Positions 10,722 to 18,897 of a stretch of 64,000 nt of DNA are shown here, piece after piece (position 1 is the first letter of the stretch; each line of letters begins with the position of its first letter). The position numbers were made by a program, and so were the translations under genes. The DNA lies in NCBI GenBank assembly GCA_963742715.1, contig CAVUMR010000001.1, positions 1,488,001 through 1,552,000 on the forward strand, given 5' to 3'. This DNA comes from CAVUMR01 sp963742715. Lineage in GTDB: Bacteria; Actinomycetota; Actinomycetes; Mycobacteriales; Micromonosporaceae. The notes below the pieces were generated by a model, which did not search any database, was not told the origin of the DNA, and was given only the letters and a program-made list of their open reading frames with translations.

Positions 10722-11852
10722 TCAGCTGCCCAGTCGTACCGGCATCAGCAGGTACTTGTAGGAGCTGTCCACCTCGCCGTCGTCGGTACCACCGCTGATC
10801 ACCGCGGGCTTCTTCGGGTCGTTGAACGACAGCACCGCGACCGTCCCGTCGATGGCGCCGAGCCCGTCGAGCAGGAACTGCGGGTTGAACGCGACGGTCA
10901 TCGTCTCGCCGGTGTACTCGCAGTCCATCGCCTCGCTGGCGCGGGCGTCCTCGGTGCCGCCGGCCTCGACGATCAGCCCGCCGTCGCCGAAGGTGAGCCG
11001 TACCGGGGTGTTCCGCTCGGCGACCAGCGCGACGCGCTTGACCACCTCGACCAGCGCGCCGGTGGTGACCCGCGCCTGCGACCCGTGCTGGTCCGGGAAC
11101 AGCGAGCGCAGCTTCGGGTAGTCGCCCTCGAGCAGCCGGCTGGTGGTACGCCGGTCACCGCCGGCGAAACCGATCAGGCCCTCTCCGGTACCGCCGCGGG
11201 ACAACGCGAGCGTCACGGTGCCACCGAGCGGGCCGAGGGTCTTGGCGGTCTCGGCGAGAGTACGAGCCGGTACGAGCGCCTGCAGGCTGGTGTCCGCGTC
11301 GTCCGGCCGCCACTCCAGCGTCCGCATCGCGGCCCGGTACCGGTCGGTCGCGAGCAGCGTGATCGTGCTGCGCTCCAGCTCGACCCGTACCCCGGTCATC
11401 ATCGGCAGCGTGTCGTCGCGGCCGGCCGCGATCGCGACCTGACCGACCGCGGTACCGAACACGGACGCGTCGATGGTGCCCGCGGCGGTCGGCATATCCG
11501 GCAGCGACGGGTAGTCGTCGACCGGCATCGTCGGCAGCGTGAACCGGGCGCTGCCGCAGGTGATCTCCACCCGGCTGCCGTCCGCGGCCACGTTGACCGG
11601 CTTGGCCGGCAGGGCGCGGGTGATCTCGGCCAGCAGGCGGCCGGAGACCAGGGCTATCCCGTCGGAGTCGACGGTCACCTCGAGGGTGACCTGACTGGAG
11701 ACCTCGTAGTCGAACCCCGAAACGACCAGCTGACCGTCGGCGACCCGCAGCAGCACACCGGCCAGCACGGGCACCGGCGGTCGGCTCGGCAGGCTCTTGG
11801 CGGTCCATGCCACGGCGTCGGCGAGCGCATCCCGCTCGACCCGGAACTTCAT
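10722..11852 (-). CDS. dnaN: DNA polymerase III sliding clamp (beta subunit)
   Basis: A 376-residue clamp of three similar domains that tethers DNA polymerase to DNA. It starts MKFRVERDALADAVAWTAKSLPSRPPVPVLAGVLL and contains family landmarks such as FTLPTMPVDDYPSLP and the C-terminal SSYKYLLMPVRLGS. Length and ends match the family. It is the first gene on the left of oriC and is read away from the origin. Confidence 0.97.
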   Translation of the reverse strand: MKFRVERDALADAVAWTAKSLPSRPPVPVLAGVLLRVADGQLVVSGFDYEVSSQVTLEVTVDSDGIALVSGRLLAEITRALPAKPVNVAADGSRVEITCGSARFTLPTMPVDDYPSLPDMPTAAGTIDASVFGTAVGQVAIAAGRDDTLPMMTGVRVELERSTITLLATDRYRAAMRTLEWRPDDADTSLQALVPARTLAETAKTLGPLGGTVTLALSRGGTGEGLIGFAGGDRRTTSRLLEGDYPKLRSLFPDQHGSQARVTTGALVEVVKRVALVAERNTPVRLTFGDGGLIVEAGGTEDARASEAMDCEYTGETMTVAFNPQFLLDGLGAIDGTVAVLSFNDPKKPAVISGGTDDGEVDSSYKYLLMPVRLGS

Positions 11853-11989
11853 GCGATGCCTCCTGGACGGGGTCTTCGATCACGTCGAGCGGTACAACCG
11901 GAGATCGGGTACGTCCGGCCGCGGGCGAAGCTCTCTCGACGGTACGCCGAGCCGCTGCCGGCAGTATGCCGTGTCTCCGCGACATTCCT

Positions 11990-12360
11990 GGTACGGGTGT
12001 GCGGTGACGCTAACCCACAGCGTGACGTTGGTTTGTCTTCTTATTGAAGAAGTAACAGTCGTCTTCGTAGCTGTTGTGGATGCTGTGGATAACCGGTGTC
12101 TGCGCAGCTAGCCGTTGCTGCGAGGCAGTGGACAGGTTGTGGACCGGTCAACCTGTCGGCGGGTACGGCCGGGGACAGCGGCCGGGTCGTCACAGCCTTG
12201 TCCACGGATTCGTGCGGTTTTCCCCAGGGCTGTCCACGACAATCCGCAGGTAATCCCCAACCGTACGGGTGACCTCCGCGGGCCATCCGAATGAATCCCA
12301 TCGGTACCTCCACAGAGTTATCCCCAGGCGTCATGCACATCCTGTGGACAACCAGCCGTC
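11990..12360. other. oriC: Chromosomal replication origin (oriC) between dnaN and dnaA
   Basis: The 724-bp dnaN-dnaA spacer (11853-12576) has no supportable gene but carries DnaA boxes in both orientations. Perfect or near-perfect ones are TTATCCACA (minus, 12092-12084), TTGTCCACA (minus, 12351-12343) and TTGTCCACG (plus, 12198-12206). Weaker ones are CTGTCCACG (12230-12238), TTATCCCCA (12318-12326), TAATCCCCA (12251-12259), and GCATCCACA (minus, 12083-12075). An AT-richer stretch at about 12030-12062 beside the boxes is a candidate unwinding element. Position and box content match other actinobacterial origins. Confidence 0.9.
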
Positions 12361-12576
12361 CGTACGGCGAAAGATCAGCCGAACGGGGGATGGGGCCAGT
12401 TCCGGGCGACTCCCGATTCCGTCGTCGACCACCGCGAAATGGCGCCTGGCAACCGGCGCGGAGGTGCCCGATACCGCGGCGACCTGCCCGAAACCGCGAC
12501 GCGCGGGGCGCGGTGCGGTGCCGCGAGGGCGCTTAGGAGCGATTCGGGGAAGCGCTGGCGGGCGGGCCGGGAGCCG

Positions 12577-14187
12577 CTACGGGGCCTGCTGCTTGATCCG
12601 GTTGGTCAGCTCGGCGATCTGGTTGAACAGGCTGCGCCGCTCGGCCATCTGCTGCCGGATCTTCCGGTCGGCGTGCATGACCGTGGTGTGGTCGCGGCCG
12701 CCGAACGCCTGCCCGATCTGCGGCAGGGACATCTGGGTCAGCTCCCGGCACAGGTACATGGCGACCTGGCGGGCGTTCACCAGCACCCGCGAGCGGGAGT
12801 GCCCGTGCAGGTCCTCCATGGTCATGCCGAAGTAGTCGGCGGTCAGCTCCATGATCTGGTCGGCGGTGATGTCCGGGCCGGTGCCGTCCGGGATGAAGTC
12901 CCGGAGCACCTCCTCGGCCAGCGCGAGATCGACCGGCGACCGGTTCAGGCTGGCGAACGCGGTGACCCGGATCAGCGCACCCTCGAGCTCCCGGATCGAG
13001 TTGGAGATCCGCGACGCGATGAACTCCAGTACGTCCGGCGGCGCGGCCAGCCGCTCCTGTGCGGCCTTCTTCTGCAGGATCGCGATCCGGGTTTCCAGGT
13101 CCGGCGGCTGGATGTCGGCCAGCAGCCCCCACTCGAACCGGGTCCGCAGCCGGTCCTCCAGCGTGGCCAGTTGCTTGGGCGAGCGGTCCGACGTGATCAC
13201 GATCTGTTTGTTCGAGTTGTGCAGGGTGTTGAAGGTATGGAAGAACTCCTCCTGGGTCCGCTCCCGGTTCTCCAGGAACTGGATGTCGTCGATCAGGAGG
13301 ATGTCCACGTCGCGGTAGCGCCGCTGGAACGTCTGCGTCTTGTCGTCCCGCAGCGAGTTGATGAAGTCGTTGGTGAACTCCTCGGTCGACACGTACCGCA
13401 CGCTGCGGGCGTTGCCGAGGCTGGTGGCGTAGTGGCCGATCGCGTGCAGCAGGTGCGTCTTGCCGAGCCCGGAGTCGCCGTACACGAAAAGCGGGTTGTA
13501 GGCCTTTGCCGGTGACTCGGCCACCGCGACCGCCGCCGCGTTGGCGAAGCGGTTGCTGGAGCCGATCACGAAAGTCTCGAAGGTGTACTTCGGATTGAGC
13601 CGGTTGGCGCTGTCGTTGCCGCGGCCGCCCCGCACCAGGCCGACGACCTGTGCCAGCGGTCCGGGTCGATCGTCCATCCGGCGGTCGGGACCGTTGTCCG
13701 AGCGGCGGTTGTCGGGTCCGGACTGGCTGTCGTAGCCGCCCCGCCCCCCGTACCCCCGCTGGTCGTCCTGTCCGGGGTGGCCGCCAGGTCCCTGATGACC
13801 GTCGCGTCCCGGGTGACCGTTGTACGACTGGCCGTCCTGGCGGTCGAGTGGGGCCGCCTCGACTCCGTACGCCGGCGGCGGTGTGACCACCGGAGAGTGG
13901 TCGACGGGCACCCCGTCGGTGTCCTCGCTCTGCCGGATGGTGACCGCGACCTGGATGGTCCGGCCCAACCGGCGCGACAGCGCCTCGGTGATCGCCGGTC
14001 GCAGCCGTGACTCGATGGCGTCCTTGGCGAACTGGTTGGGTGCCGCGATCAGCGCGGTGCCTTCGACCAGCGCGAGCGGTCTGGTCAGCCGGAGCCAGGC
14101 CCGTTGTTGGGGGGACAGGGTCTCGTCCGCCAACTCGTCGGTCGCCGCCACCCACACCGCAACAAGGTCAACCGTCTCATCGGTCAC
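12577..14187 (-). CDS. dnaA: Chromosomal replication initiator protein DnaA
   Basis: A 536-residue AAA+ initiator that binds DnaA boxes and melts oriC. Domain I starts TDETVDLVAVWVAATDELADETLSPQQRAWL. A long Gly/Asp/Arg-rich domain II (roughly 90-190) is typical of actinomycetes. Walker A is GDSGLGKTHLLHAIG (around 236-250) and Walker B is ILLIDDIQFLE. Domain IV ends with the DNA-binding signature GRDHTTVMHADRKI. GTG 14187 is chosen as the family start, with a GAGGGGG-like site upstream; the frame stays open further upstream but without similarity. DnaA boxes in its upstream region suggest autoregulation. Confidence 0.96.
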   Translation of the reverse strand: MTDETVDLVAVWVAATDELADETLSPQQRAWLRLTRPLALVEGTALIAAPNQFAKDAIESRLRPAITEALSRRLGRTIQVAVTIRQSEDTDGVPVDHSPVVTPPPAYGVEAAPLDRQDGQSYNGHPGRDGHQGPGGHPGQDDQRGYGGRGGYDSQSGPDNRRSDNGPDRRMDDRPGPLAQVVGLVRGGRGNDSANRLNPKYTFETFVIGSSNRFANAAAVAVAESPAKAYNPLFVYGDSGLGKTHLLHAIGHYATSLGNARSVRYVSTEEFTNDFINSLRDDKTQTFQRRYRDVDILLIDDIQFLENRERTQEEFFHTFNTLHNSNKQIVITSDRSPKQLATLEDRLRTRFEWGLLADIQPPDLETRIAILQKKAAQERLAAPPDVLEFIASRISNSIRELEGALIRVTAFASLNRSPVDLALAEEVLRDFIPDGTGPDITADQIMELTADYFGMTMEDLHGHSRSRVLVNARQVAMYLCRELTQMSLPQIGQAFGGRDHTTVMHADRKIRQQMAERRSLFNQIAELTNRIKQQAP

Positions 14188-14762
14188 CGCCGCGCCACCC
14201 CCTCGCTCCACGCGTTCCCCCGTCCGGCAACGAGCGTGGGACTCCCGCGACCTAGCGCGCTGTCCACAGGCTTTCCACAGCCTGTGTATTGATGAGCCCC
14301 ACAGTGTGGCCATGGTGCGCCATGGCCCGGCCGAGCACGCCGCCGCCCCGCGACTTCACGGTGACATATCATCCCGAACCGGGATCAGAAGCACCGAGCG
14401 AGGTGGCAACAGGGGAAGGTCGGCAACGTGGCACGCTAACAGTGCCGCGGTTCGTCGAACAAGGCGTTGTCCACAGGCTGGCGGCCTACTGCCGGATACT
14501 CGTCTCAACGTGCTCAATGTCGGGAACTTGCTCGCGCATTGGCGCCGGTACACCCTCGGGGATCGGCCGACTGCCCTTTGCTACGCTTGCCGCCGTAGCG
14601 TGCGTGTGTACCCTCGTCCCGGTCCGTGGCGGGCGGTGGCCCCCGGTGAACCTGGCGGTGGCGATCTACCCCGACGACGGCCGGCTCACCGAACCAGTAG
14701 CGATCCGGTTCGGGCGCCCGCTGAACGACATCCAGTGACAGCGCTGATCTTGGAGCCCTGAC
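14188..14762. promoter_or_regulatory. dnaA-rpmH divergent regulatory region with DnaA boxes
   Basis: About 575 bp between divergent dnaA and rpmH. DnaA-box matches are CTGTCCACA (14260-14268), CTTTCCACA (14271-14279) and a perfect TTGTCCACA (14467-14475). The first two lie 73-92 bases before the dnaA start, a position fitting DnaA autorepression. Promoters for dnaA and rpmH must lie here but I cannot assign -35/-10 pairs with confidence. Open frames in the region do not look coding. Confidence 0.6.
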
Positions 14763-14900
14763 GTGAGCAAGCGCACCTTCCAGCCGAACAACCGCCGCCG
14801 CGCGAAGACCCACGGCTTCCGGCTGCGCATGCGTACCCGCGCGGGTCGGGCGATCATCTCCAGCCGGCGCCGCAAGGGTCGCGCGCGTCTCGCGGTCTGA
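14763..14900 (+). CDS. rpmH: Large ribosomal subunit protein bL34
   Basis: A 45-residue ribosomal protein with the family sequence SKRTFQPNNRRRAKTHGF, then RLRMRTRAGRAIISSRRRKG and RARLAV. It starts at GTG 14763 and ends at TGA 14898-14900. It is the first gene of the rpmH-rnpA-yidD-yidC-jag set read rightwards from the origin. Confidence 0.97.
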   Translation: MSKRTFQPNNRRRAKTHGFRLRMRTRAGRAIISSRRRKGRARLAV

Positions 14901-14918
14901 GGTCCGCGGTCTCAAGCC

Positions 14919-15515
14919 GTGTTGCCGCCGGCCGCGCGGCTGCGGCGCCGCGCTGATTTCGCTGCGACCGTTCGCGGCGGGCGGCGCGCTGGCCGAGGCG
15001 CGGTCGTGGTGCACGTTCTGCTCTCCGCTGGTGATTCCCCGCAGAACGCGGTCATCGGCGATGAGCCCTCGACCGGAACCGGCATGAGTACCACCCAGGC
15101 GATGGAAACCGACCGGGTCGGCTCGACCCAGGTCGGTTTCGCCGTACCACGCGCCGTGGGCAACGCGGTGGTCCGCAACCGGGTCCGCCGGCGGCTGCGG
15201 CATCTGATCCGCGAACGCCTTGATCAACTTCCCGGCCCGGCCAACGTGGTGGTGCGGGCGCTGCCCGGCTCCGACCGCCGCACCTTCGACGAGCTCGGCC
15301 ACGATCTCGACCGGGCGCTCACCGCGGCGATGACCGCGCGACGCCGGTCGACGACCGGCCAGCGGGGCGGCCCGGCCGCTCAGTCTCCGGCGCCGGCCAC
15401 CCGCTCCTCCCCGGCCGCTGGTCCTTCTGGTTCGGCGGCCGGGTCTTCTGGTTCGGCGGCCGGGCCGCGCGACTCGTCGACGACCGTTCCGGCGCGCCCT
15501 GCCGAGGATGGCTGA
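14919..15515 (+). CDS. rnpA: Ribonuclease P protein component
   Basis: Protein subunit of RNase P, which matures the 5' ends of tRNAs. The hallmark RNR motif is in GNAVVRNRVRRRLRHLIRERLDQLPG, and the N-terminus LPPAARLRRRADFAATVRGGRRA is typical. At 198 residues it is much longer than the usual 115-125. It has an insert of about 27 residues (DSPQNAVIGDEPSTGTG... to METD) before VGFAVPRAVGN, and a Ser/Ala/Pro-rich tail with repeated GSAAG. Start GTG 14919. It overlaps yidD slightly or abuts it, depending on the yidD start. Confidence 0.93.
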   Translation: MLPPAARLRRRADFAATVRGGRRAGRGAVVVHVLLSAGDSPQNAVIGDEPSTGTGMSTTQAMETDRVGSTQVGFAVPRAVGNAVVRNRVRRRLRHLIRERLDQLPGPANVVVRALPGSDRRTFDELGHDLDRALTAAMTARRRSTTGQRGGPAAQSPAPATRSSPAAGPSGSAAGSSGSAAGPRDSSTTVPARPAEDG

Positions 15516-15516
15516 C

Positions 15517-15816
15517 ATGGCCCAGCCGGCGCTGCACTCCGATCCGGTCGAACCGGCCCGCCGCTCGCCCTACCAGCCACTGGTCAAATTACTGAGCCTG
15601 CCCATCGTCGCGTACCGTCGATGGATAAGCCCGGCGTTGCCGGCTCGTTGCCGGTTCTACCCATCGTGCAGCGCGTACGCCCTCGAGGCGCTCGCCACTC
15701 ACGGCGCGATCCGTGGAACCGCGCTCGCGGCCTGGCGGCTGCTGCGTTGCCATCCATTTCATCCAGGTGGCTACGACCCTGTGCCTCCGGCGCGTGAGCG
15801 TCGCCGGCGCACCTGA
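15517..15816 (+). CDS. yidD: Membrane protein insertion efficiency factor YidD
   Basis: A 99-residue YidD (HlyA-alpha/DUF37) family protein with the conserved LLSLPIVAYRRWISPALPARCRFYPSCSAYALEALATHG and GYDPVPP motifs, including its paired cysteines. It assists YidC-dependent membrane insertion. ATG 15517 is preferred because the GAGG at 15504-15507 is nine bases upstream; an ATG at 15508 would add three residues and overlap rnpA. Confidence 0.93.
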   Translation: MAQPALHSDPVEPARRSPYQPLVKLLSLPIVAYRRWISPALPARCRFYPSCSAYALEALATHGAIRGTALAAWRLLRCHPFHPGGYDPVPPARERRRRT

Positions 15817-15869
15817 CGCGTTGAACTTGACCGAGCCGAGGTTTCGGCGGACATGACGGGAGCCCCGAC

Positions 15870-16871
15870 GTGCACCTGATCAGCCTGGACTGGATCTACT
15901 GGGCGATCTCGTGGATTCTGCTGACCTGGCACTCCCTGTGGGACCTCATCCTGCCCGCCGGCCAGGTGATCGGTACCAACTTCGCCTGGGTCCTGGCGAT
16001 CGTCTTCCTGGTGATCACCGTACGGGTGATCCTGTTCCCGCTGTTCGTCAAGCAGATCAAGTCACAGCGGGCGATGCAGGCTCTTCAGCCGCGGGTCAAG
16101 GAGCTGCAGGAGAAGCACAAGGGCGACCGCGAGAGCATGCAGAAGGAGCTCATGGAGCTCTACCGGACGGAGAAGGCCAACCCGTTGATGGGCTGCCTGC
16201 CGCTGGTACTGCAGATTCCGGTCTTCCTCGGTCTGTTCCACGTACTGCGGCGGCTCGACCCGGACAAGTCGGAGGCGGCCAAGACGCTGTACGGCTGGAC
16301 CATCGGGCAGTTCGACAGCGCCTCCGGCGCGCACCTGCTGGGCGCACCGATCGCCGCGAAGTTCGGCTCCACCGCGAGCGAGCTTGCCGCGCTGGACGCG
16401 AGCGCCATGAACGTCAAGATCGTCGCTGCGGTCCTGGTCGCGATGATGATCATCACGACGTACCTGACGCAGCGGCAGATGATCTCGCGTACCGGTTGGG
16501 CCACCGATCCGCAGCAGAAGATGATCCAGCGGCTGATGCTGTACGGCGTCCCGCTGTCCCTGTTGGTGTCGGGCTCGCTGTTCCCGATCGGTGTGGTGAT
16601 CTACTGGGTCACCACCAACCTGTTCTCGATGGGTCAGCAGTTCTGGGTGCTGCGCAAGTACCCGCCGCCGGTGAACAGTGCTGCCGGCGCGGGGAAGTCG
16701 GCGCCGGCCGGCCGCGCCCCCGGCAAGGGCAAGACCGACAAGGATGCCGGGAAGGGCGCAGCCTCCCCCAACGGTGCCAGCACGACAGACGGCAAGGCGC
16801 TAGCTCCGCGGCCCGGCGCGAAGCCGACGACCACCAAAAAAACCGGGACCCGGAAGAAGACCCGTCGTTGA
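15870..16871 (+). CDS. yidC: Membrane protein insertase YidC
   Basis: A 333-residue Oxa1/YidC/Alb3 insertase of the short Gram-positive form. Hydrophobic helices are at the N-terminus and around residues 35-55, with later helices near 190-205 and 225-250. The cytoplasmic loop KQIKSQRAMQALQPRVKELQEKHKGDRE and the segment NPLMGCLPLVLQIPVFLGLFHVLR are diagnostic. A basic Lys/Thr/Pro-rich tail follows, typical of actinobacteria and able to contact ribosomes. GTG start 15870. Confidence 0.95.
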   Translation: MHLISLDWIYWAISWILLTWHSLWDLILPAGQVIGTNFAWVLAIVFLVITVRVILFPLFVKQIKSQRAMQALQPRVKELQEKHKGDRESMQKELMELYRTEKANPLMGCLPLVLQIPVFLGLFHVLRRLDPDKSEAAKTLYGWTIGQFDSASGAHLLGAPIAAKFGSTASELAALDASAMNVKIVAAVLVAMMIITTYLTQRQMISRTGWATDPQQKMIQRLMLYGVPLSLLVSGSLFPIGVVIYWVTTNLFSMGQQFWVLRKYPPPVNSAAGAGKSAPAGRAPGKGKTDKDAGKGAASPNGASTTDGKALAPRPGAKPTTTKKTGTRKKTRR

Positions 16872-16926
16872 GTACGACGTACCGATAGTGGCGCGCCCGG
16901 CGCCCAACACTCTGGAGAACGTGACA

Positions 16927-17724
16927 GTGACCGATACGAGGATGACCAGCTCCGGCGCTGGCGAGGCTGGCGAGCCGGACGGTCCGGCAGCCGGTGACGC
17001 GGCGATAGCGGTTGGCGGTGACGCCAGCGGTACCGAGACGGGCAGTGTGAACGCGGTGGCCGGCGAAGCCGGGCCCGACAGCGGTTCGAGCGTTGCCGGT
17101 CCGGCCGACACCGCCGATGCGGACGTGGCCGATGCGGACGACGAGGGTGCGGACGACGAGGGTGCGGACGACGAGGGTGCGGACGACGAGGGTGCGGAGG
17201 GCGAAGGCGCGGACGAAGAAGGCGGTGCCGACGAGGCCGACGGGGCCGAGGCCGGCGCTGGTCCGGACACCTTGTTCCAGCAGAGCGAGGTCGCGGCCGA
17301 CTATGTCGAAGGGCTGCTCGATGCCCTCGACTACGACGGCGACATCGACGAGCTCGTGCGCAACGGGCGGCCCGTCGTCGAGGTCGTCGGGCCGGGACTC
17401 GATCCACTTGTCGGACAGCGCGGGGTCACCCTGGAGGCGCTGCAGGAGCTCGCGCGGCTGGCTGTGTTCAAGCAGACCGGTACGCCGAGCCGGCTCCTTC
17501 TCGATGTCGGGGGCTACCGGACGGCGCGACGCAAGGAGCTGTCCGCGATCGCCAAGAACGCTGCCGAGAAGGTACGGGAGTACGGCGAGCCGGTGAAGCT
17601 CGAGCCGATGAATCCGTTCGAGCGGAAGTGCGTGCACGACGTGGTCAACGCGCTGACCGGTGTACTGAGCGAGTCGGAGGGCGTGGAGCCGGCTCGACGG
17701 GTGGTCGTACGGCCGGCCGACTGA
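16927..17724 (+). CDS. jag: RNA-binding protein KhpB/Jag (KH and R3H domains)
   Basis: Single-stranded-nucleic-acid-binding protein that follows yidC in most Gram-positives. The KH-like domain has EVVGPGLDPLVGQRGVTLEALQEL and the R3H domain has EPMNPFERKCVHDVVNALTGV. The N-terminal half is a long acidic, low-complexity stretch containing tandem Ala-Asp-Asp-Glu-Gly repeats (17134-17223). The usual Jag-N domain is not obvious. GTG 16927 is preferred because GGAG (16914-16917) lies nine bases upstream; GTG 16921 is the alternative. KhpB proteins affect cell elongation in other bacteria. Confidence 0.9.
   Translation: MTDTRMTSSGAGEAGEPDGPAAGDAAIAVGGDASGTETGSVNAVAGEAGPDSGSSVAGPADTADADVADADDEGADDEGADDEGADDEGAEGEGADEEGGADEADGAEAGAGPDTLFQQSEVAADYVEGLLDALDYDGDIDELVRNGRPVVEVVGPGLDPLVGQRGVTLEALQELARLAVFKQTGTPSRLLLDVGGYRTARRKELSAIAKNAAEKVREYGEPVKLEPMNPFERKCVHDVVNALTGVLSESEGVEPARRVVVRPAD
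17134..17223 (+). repeat. 15-bp in-frame tandem repeats in jag
   Basis: Four exact copies of a 15-bp unit (Ala-Asp-Asp-Glu-Gly) at 17134-17193 are followed by two diverged copies to 17223. The frame is preserved throughout, giving an acidic linker. Confidence 0.9.
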
Positions 17725-17770
17725 CGGCAGCCGTGTTGTTGACCGGGTAGCTCAACGACTGGTGTGTGGA

Positions 17771-17809
17771 CTGGCCGGGTATCGCCAATGGCGGCACCCG
17801 GCCAGTTTC
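17771..17809 (+). terminator. Terminator of the rpmH-jag gene set
   Basis: CTGGCCGGGT (17771-17780) and ACCCGGCCAG (17796-17805) form a perfect 10-bp stem around a 15-base loop, followed by TTTCTGT. It lies 47 bases after the jag stop. Confidence 0.75.
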
Positions 17810-17882
17810 TGTATAGAGAGCCCATTGAGGCTCATATCTGATTGTTCCGAACCAAACCACGCATGCCGGGCTCTATGAGTTT

Positions 17883-17982
17883 GGCCGGCGCCCGCGTCGC
17901 TCAGCTGTGCGATCTCGTCTCGACGAAACCGGTCCCGACGACGACGTGTTTCGGCCGGCGCCGGCGTCGCTCAGCTGTGCGA
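17883..17982. repeat. 31-bp near-perfect direct repeat in the jag-rsmG spacer
   Basis: Segments 17883-17913 and 17952-17982 agree at 30 of 31 bases, 69 bp apart. The ~495-bp spacer (17725-18222) otherwise holds the terminator and, near its right end, the rsmG ribosome binding site. I see no convincing gene in it. Confidence 0.7.
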
Positions 17983-18222
17983 TGGACGGCGTGACTGCTC
18001 GCACTCTGCTACCGACCACACCAGGAGACGCCGCTACGGTCGCGGTGATCATGGTCGTGGACCCGCACCCCGGGTACCGATGTCCGGCCGTGACGTCCAG
18101 CGTTCGGTGGCGCCTGTGACCGTACTGGGCGAACTGTGCCCACCTGACCGACAGCGACTCGCCGGTCGTACGCCGCGTCCCGTGCGACTACGAAACCAAC
18201 GGGTACCAAGGAGCGGATGACT

Positions 18223-18897
18223 ATGGCTGTACCAACCACTCTTGTCGACTCCGCCCGCCAGTTGTTCGGCGGGCGGCTGCAGATTGCCGAGGCGTACGCC
18301 GACCTGTTGTCCACTGACGGGATCGTCCGTGGACTCATCGGACCGCGCGAGACACCCCGACTCTGGGACCGCCATCTGCTGAACTGTGCGGCGCTGGCCG
18401 CGCTCGTACAGCCGGACGCTGAGGTCACCGATGTCGGCTCCGGTGCCGGACTGCCCGGCATCGTGCTCGCGATCGCTCGCCCTGATCTGGCCGTGACTCT
18501 CGTGGAGCCGCTCGCGAGGCGTACCGCCTTTCTTGAGGAAGCGGTCGAGTCGCTCGGGCTCGACCGGGTCCAGGTGGTACGCGCACGAGCTGAGGAGTCG
18601 GCCGGCAAGCTCCCGCCCGCGGACGTGGTGACCGCACGGGCGGTTGCATCGATCGACCGGCTCGCCGCGTGGTGCCTTCCGCTGGCCAAGATCGGTGGTC
18701 GCCTGCTCGCCATGAAGGGCGCCAGCGCCGAGGCGGAGATCGTGGAGCACGCCGACGCGGTACGCCGTGCGGGCGGTGCCGATCCGGTCGTCCGGCGGTG
18801 CGGGGACGAGTTGCTCGAACAGCCAACCACGGTCATCGAGGTGGTACGTGAGCGAGACGTGATGGCCGGGCGCCGGTCGAAACGGAGGCGGAGATGA
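18223..18897 (+). CDS. rsmG: 16S rRNA (guanine-527-N7)-methyltransferase RsmG
   Basis: A 224-residue SAM-dependent methyltransferase (GidB) that modifies G527 of 16S rRNA; its loss gives low-level streptomycin resistance in other bacteria. The motif LIGPRETPRLWDRHLLNC is diagnostic, followed by the SAM loop VTDVGSGAGLPGIVLAIARPD and VTARAVASIDRLAAWCLPL. AAGGAG (18208-18213) lies nine bases before ATG 18223, which is preferred over ATG 18217. Its TGA overlaps the parA ATG (ATGA), so the two are translationally coupled. Confidence 0.94.
   Translation: MAVPTTLVDSARQLFGGRLQIAEAYADLLSTDGIVRGLIGPRETPRLWDRHLLNCAALAALVQPDAEVTDVGSGAGLPGIVLAIARPDLAVTLVEPLARRTAFLEEAVESLGLDRVQVVRARAEESAGKLPPADVVTARAVASIDRLAAWCLPLAKIGGRLLAMKGASAEAEIVEHADAVRRAGGADPVVRRCGDELLEQPTTVIEVVRERDVMAGRRSKRRRR

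Noticed and set aside
14289..14738. 149-codon frame in the dnaA-rpmH spacer
   Set aside because: It has no ribosome binding site or similarity and covers a DnaA box and promoter region.
17907..18119. 70-codon frame in the jag-rsmG spacer
   Set aside because: It has no ribosome binding site, spans the repeated element and shows no protein family feature.
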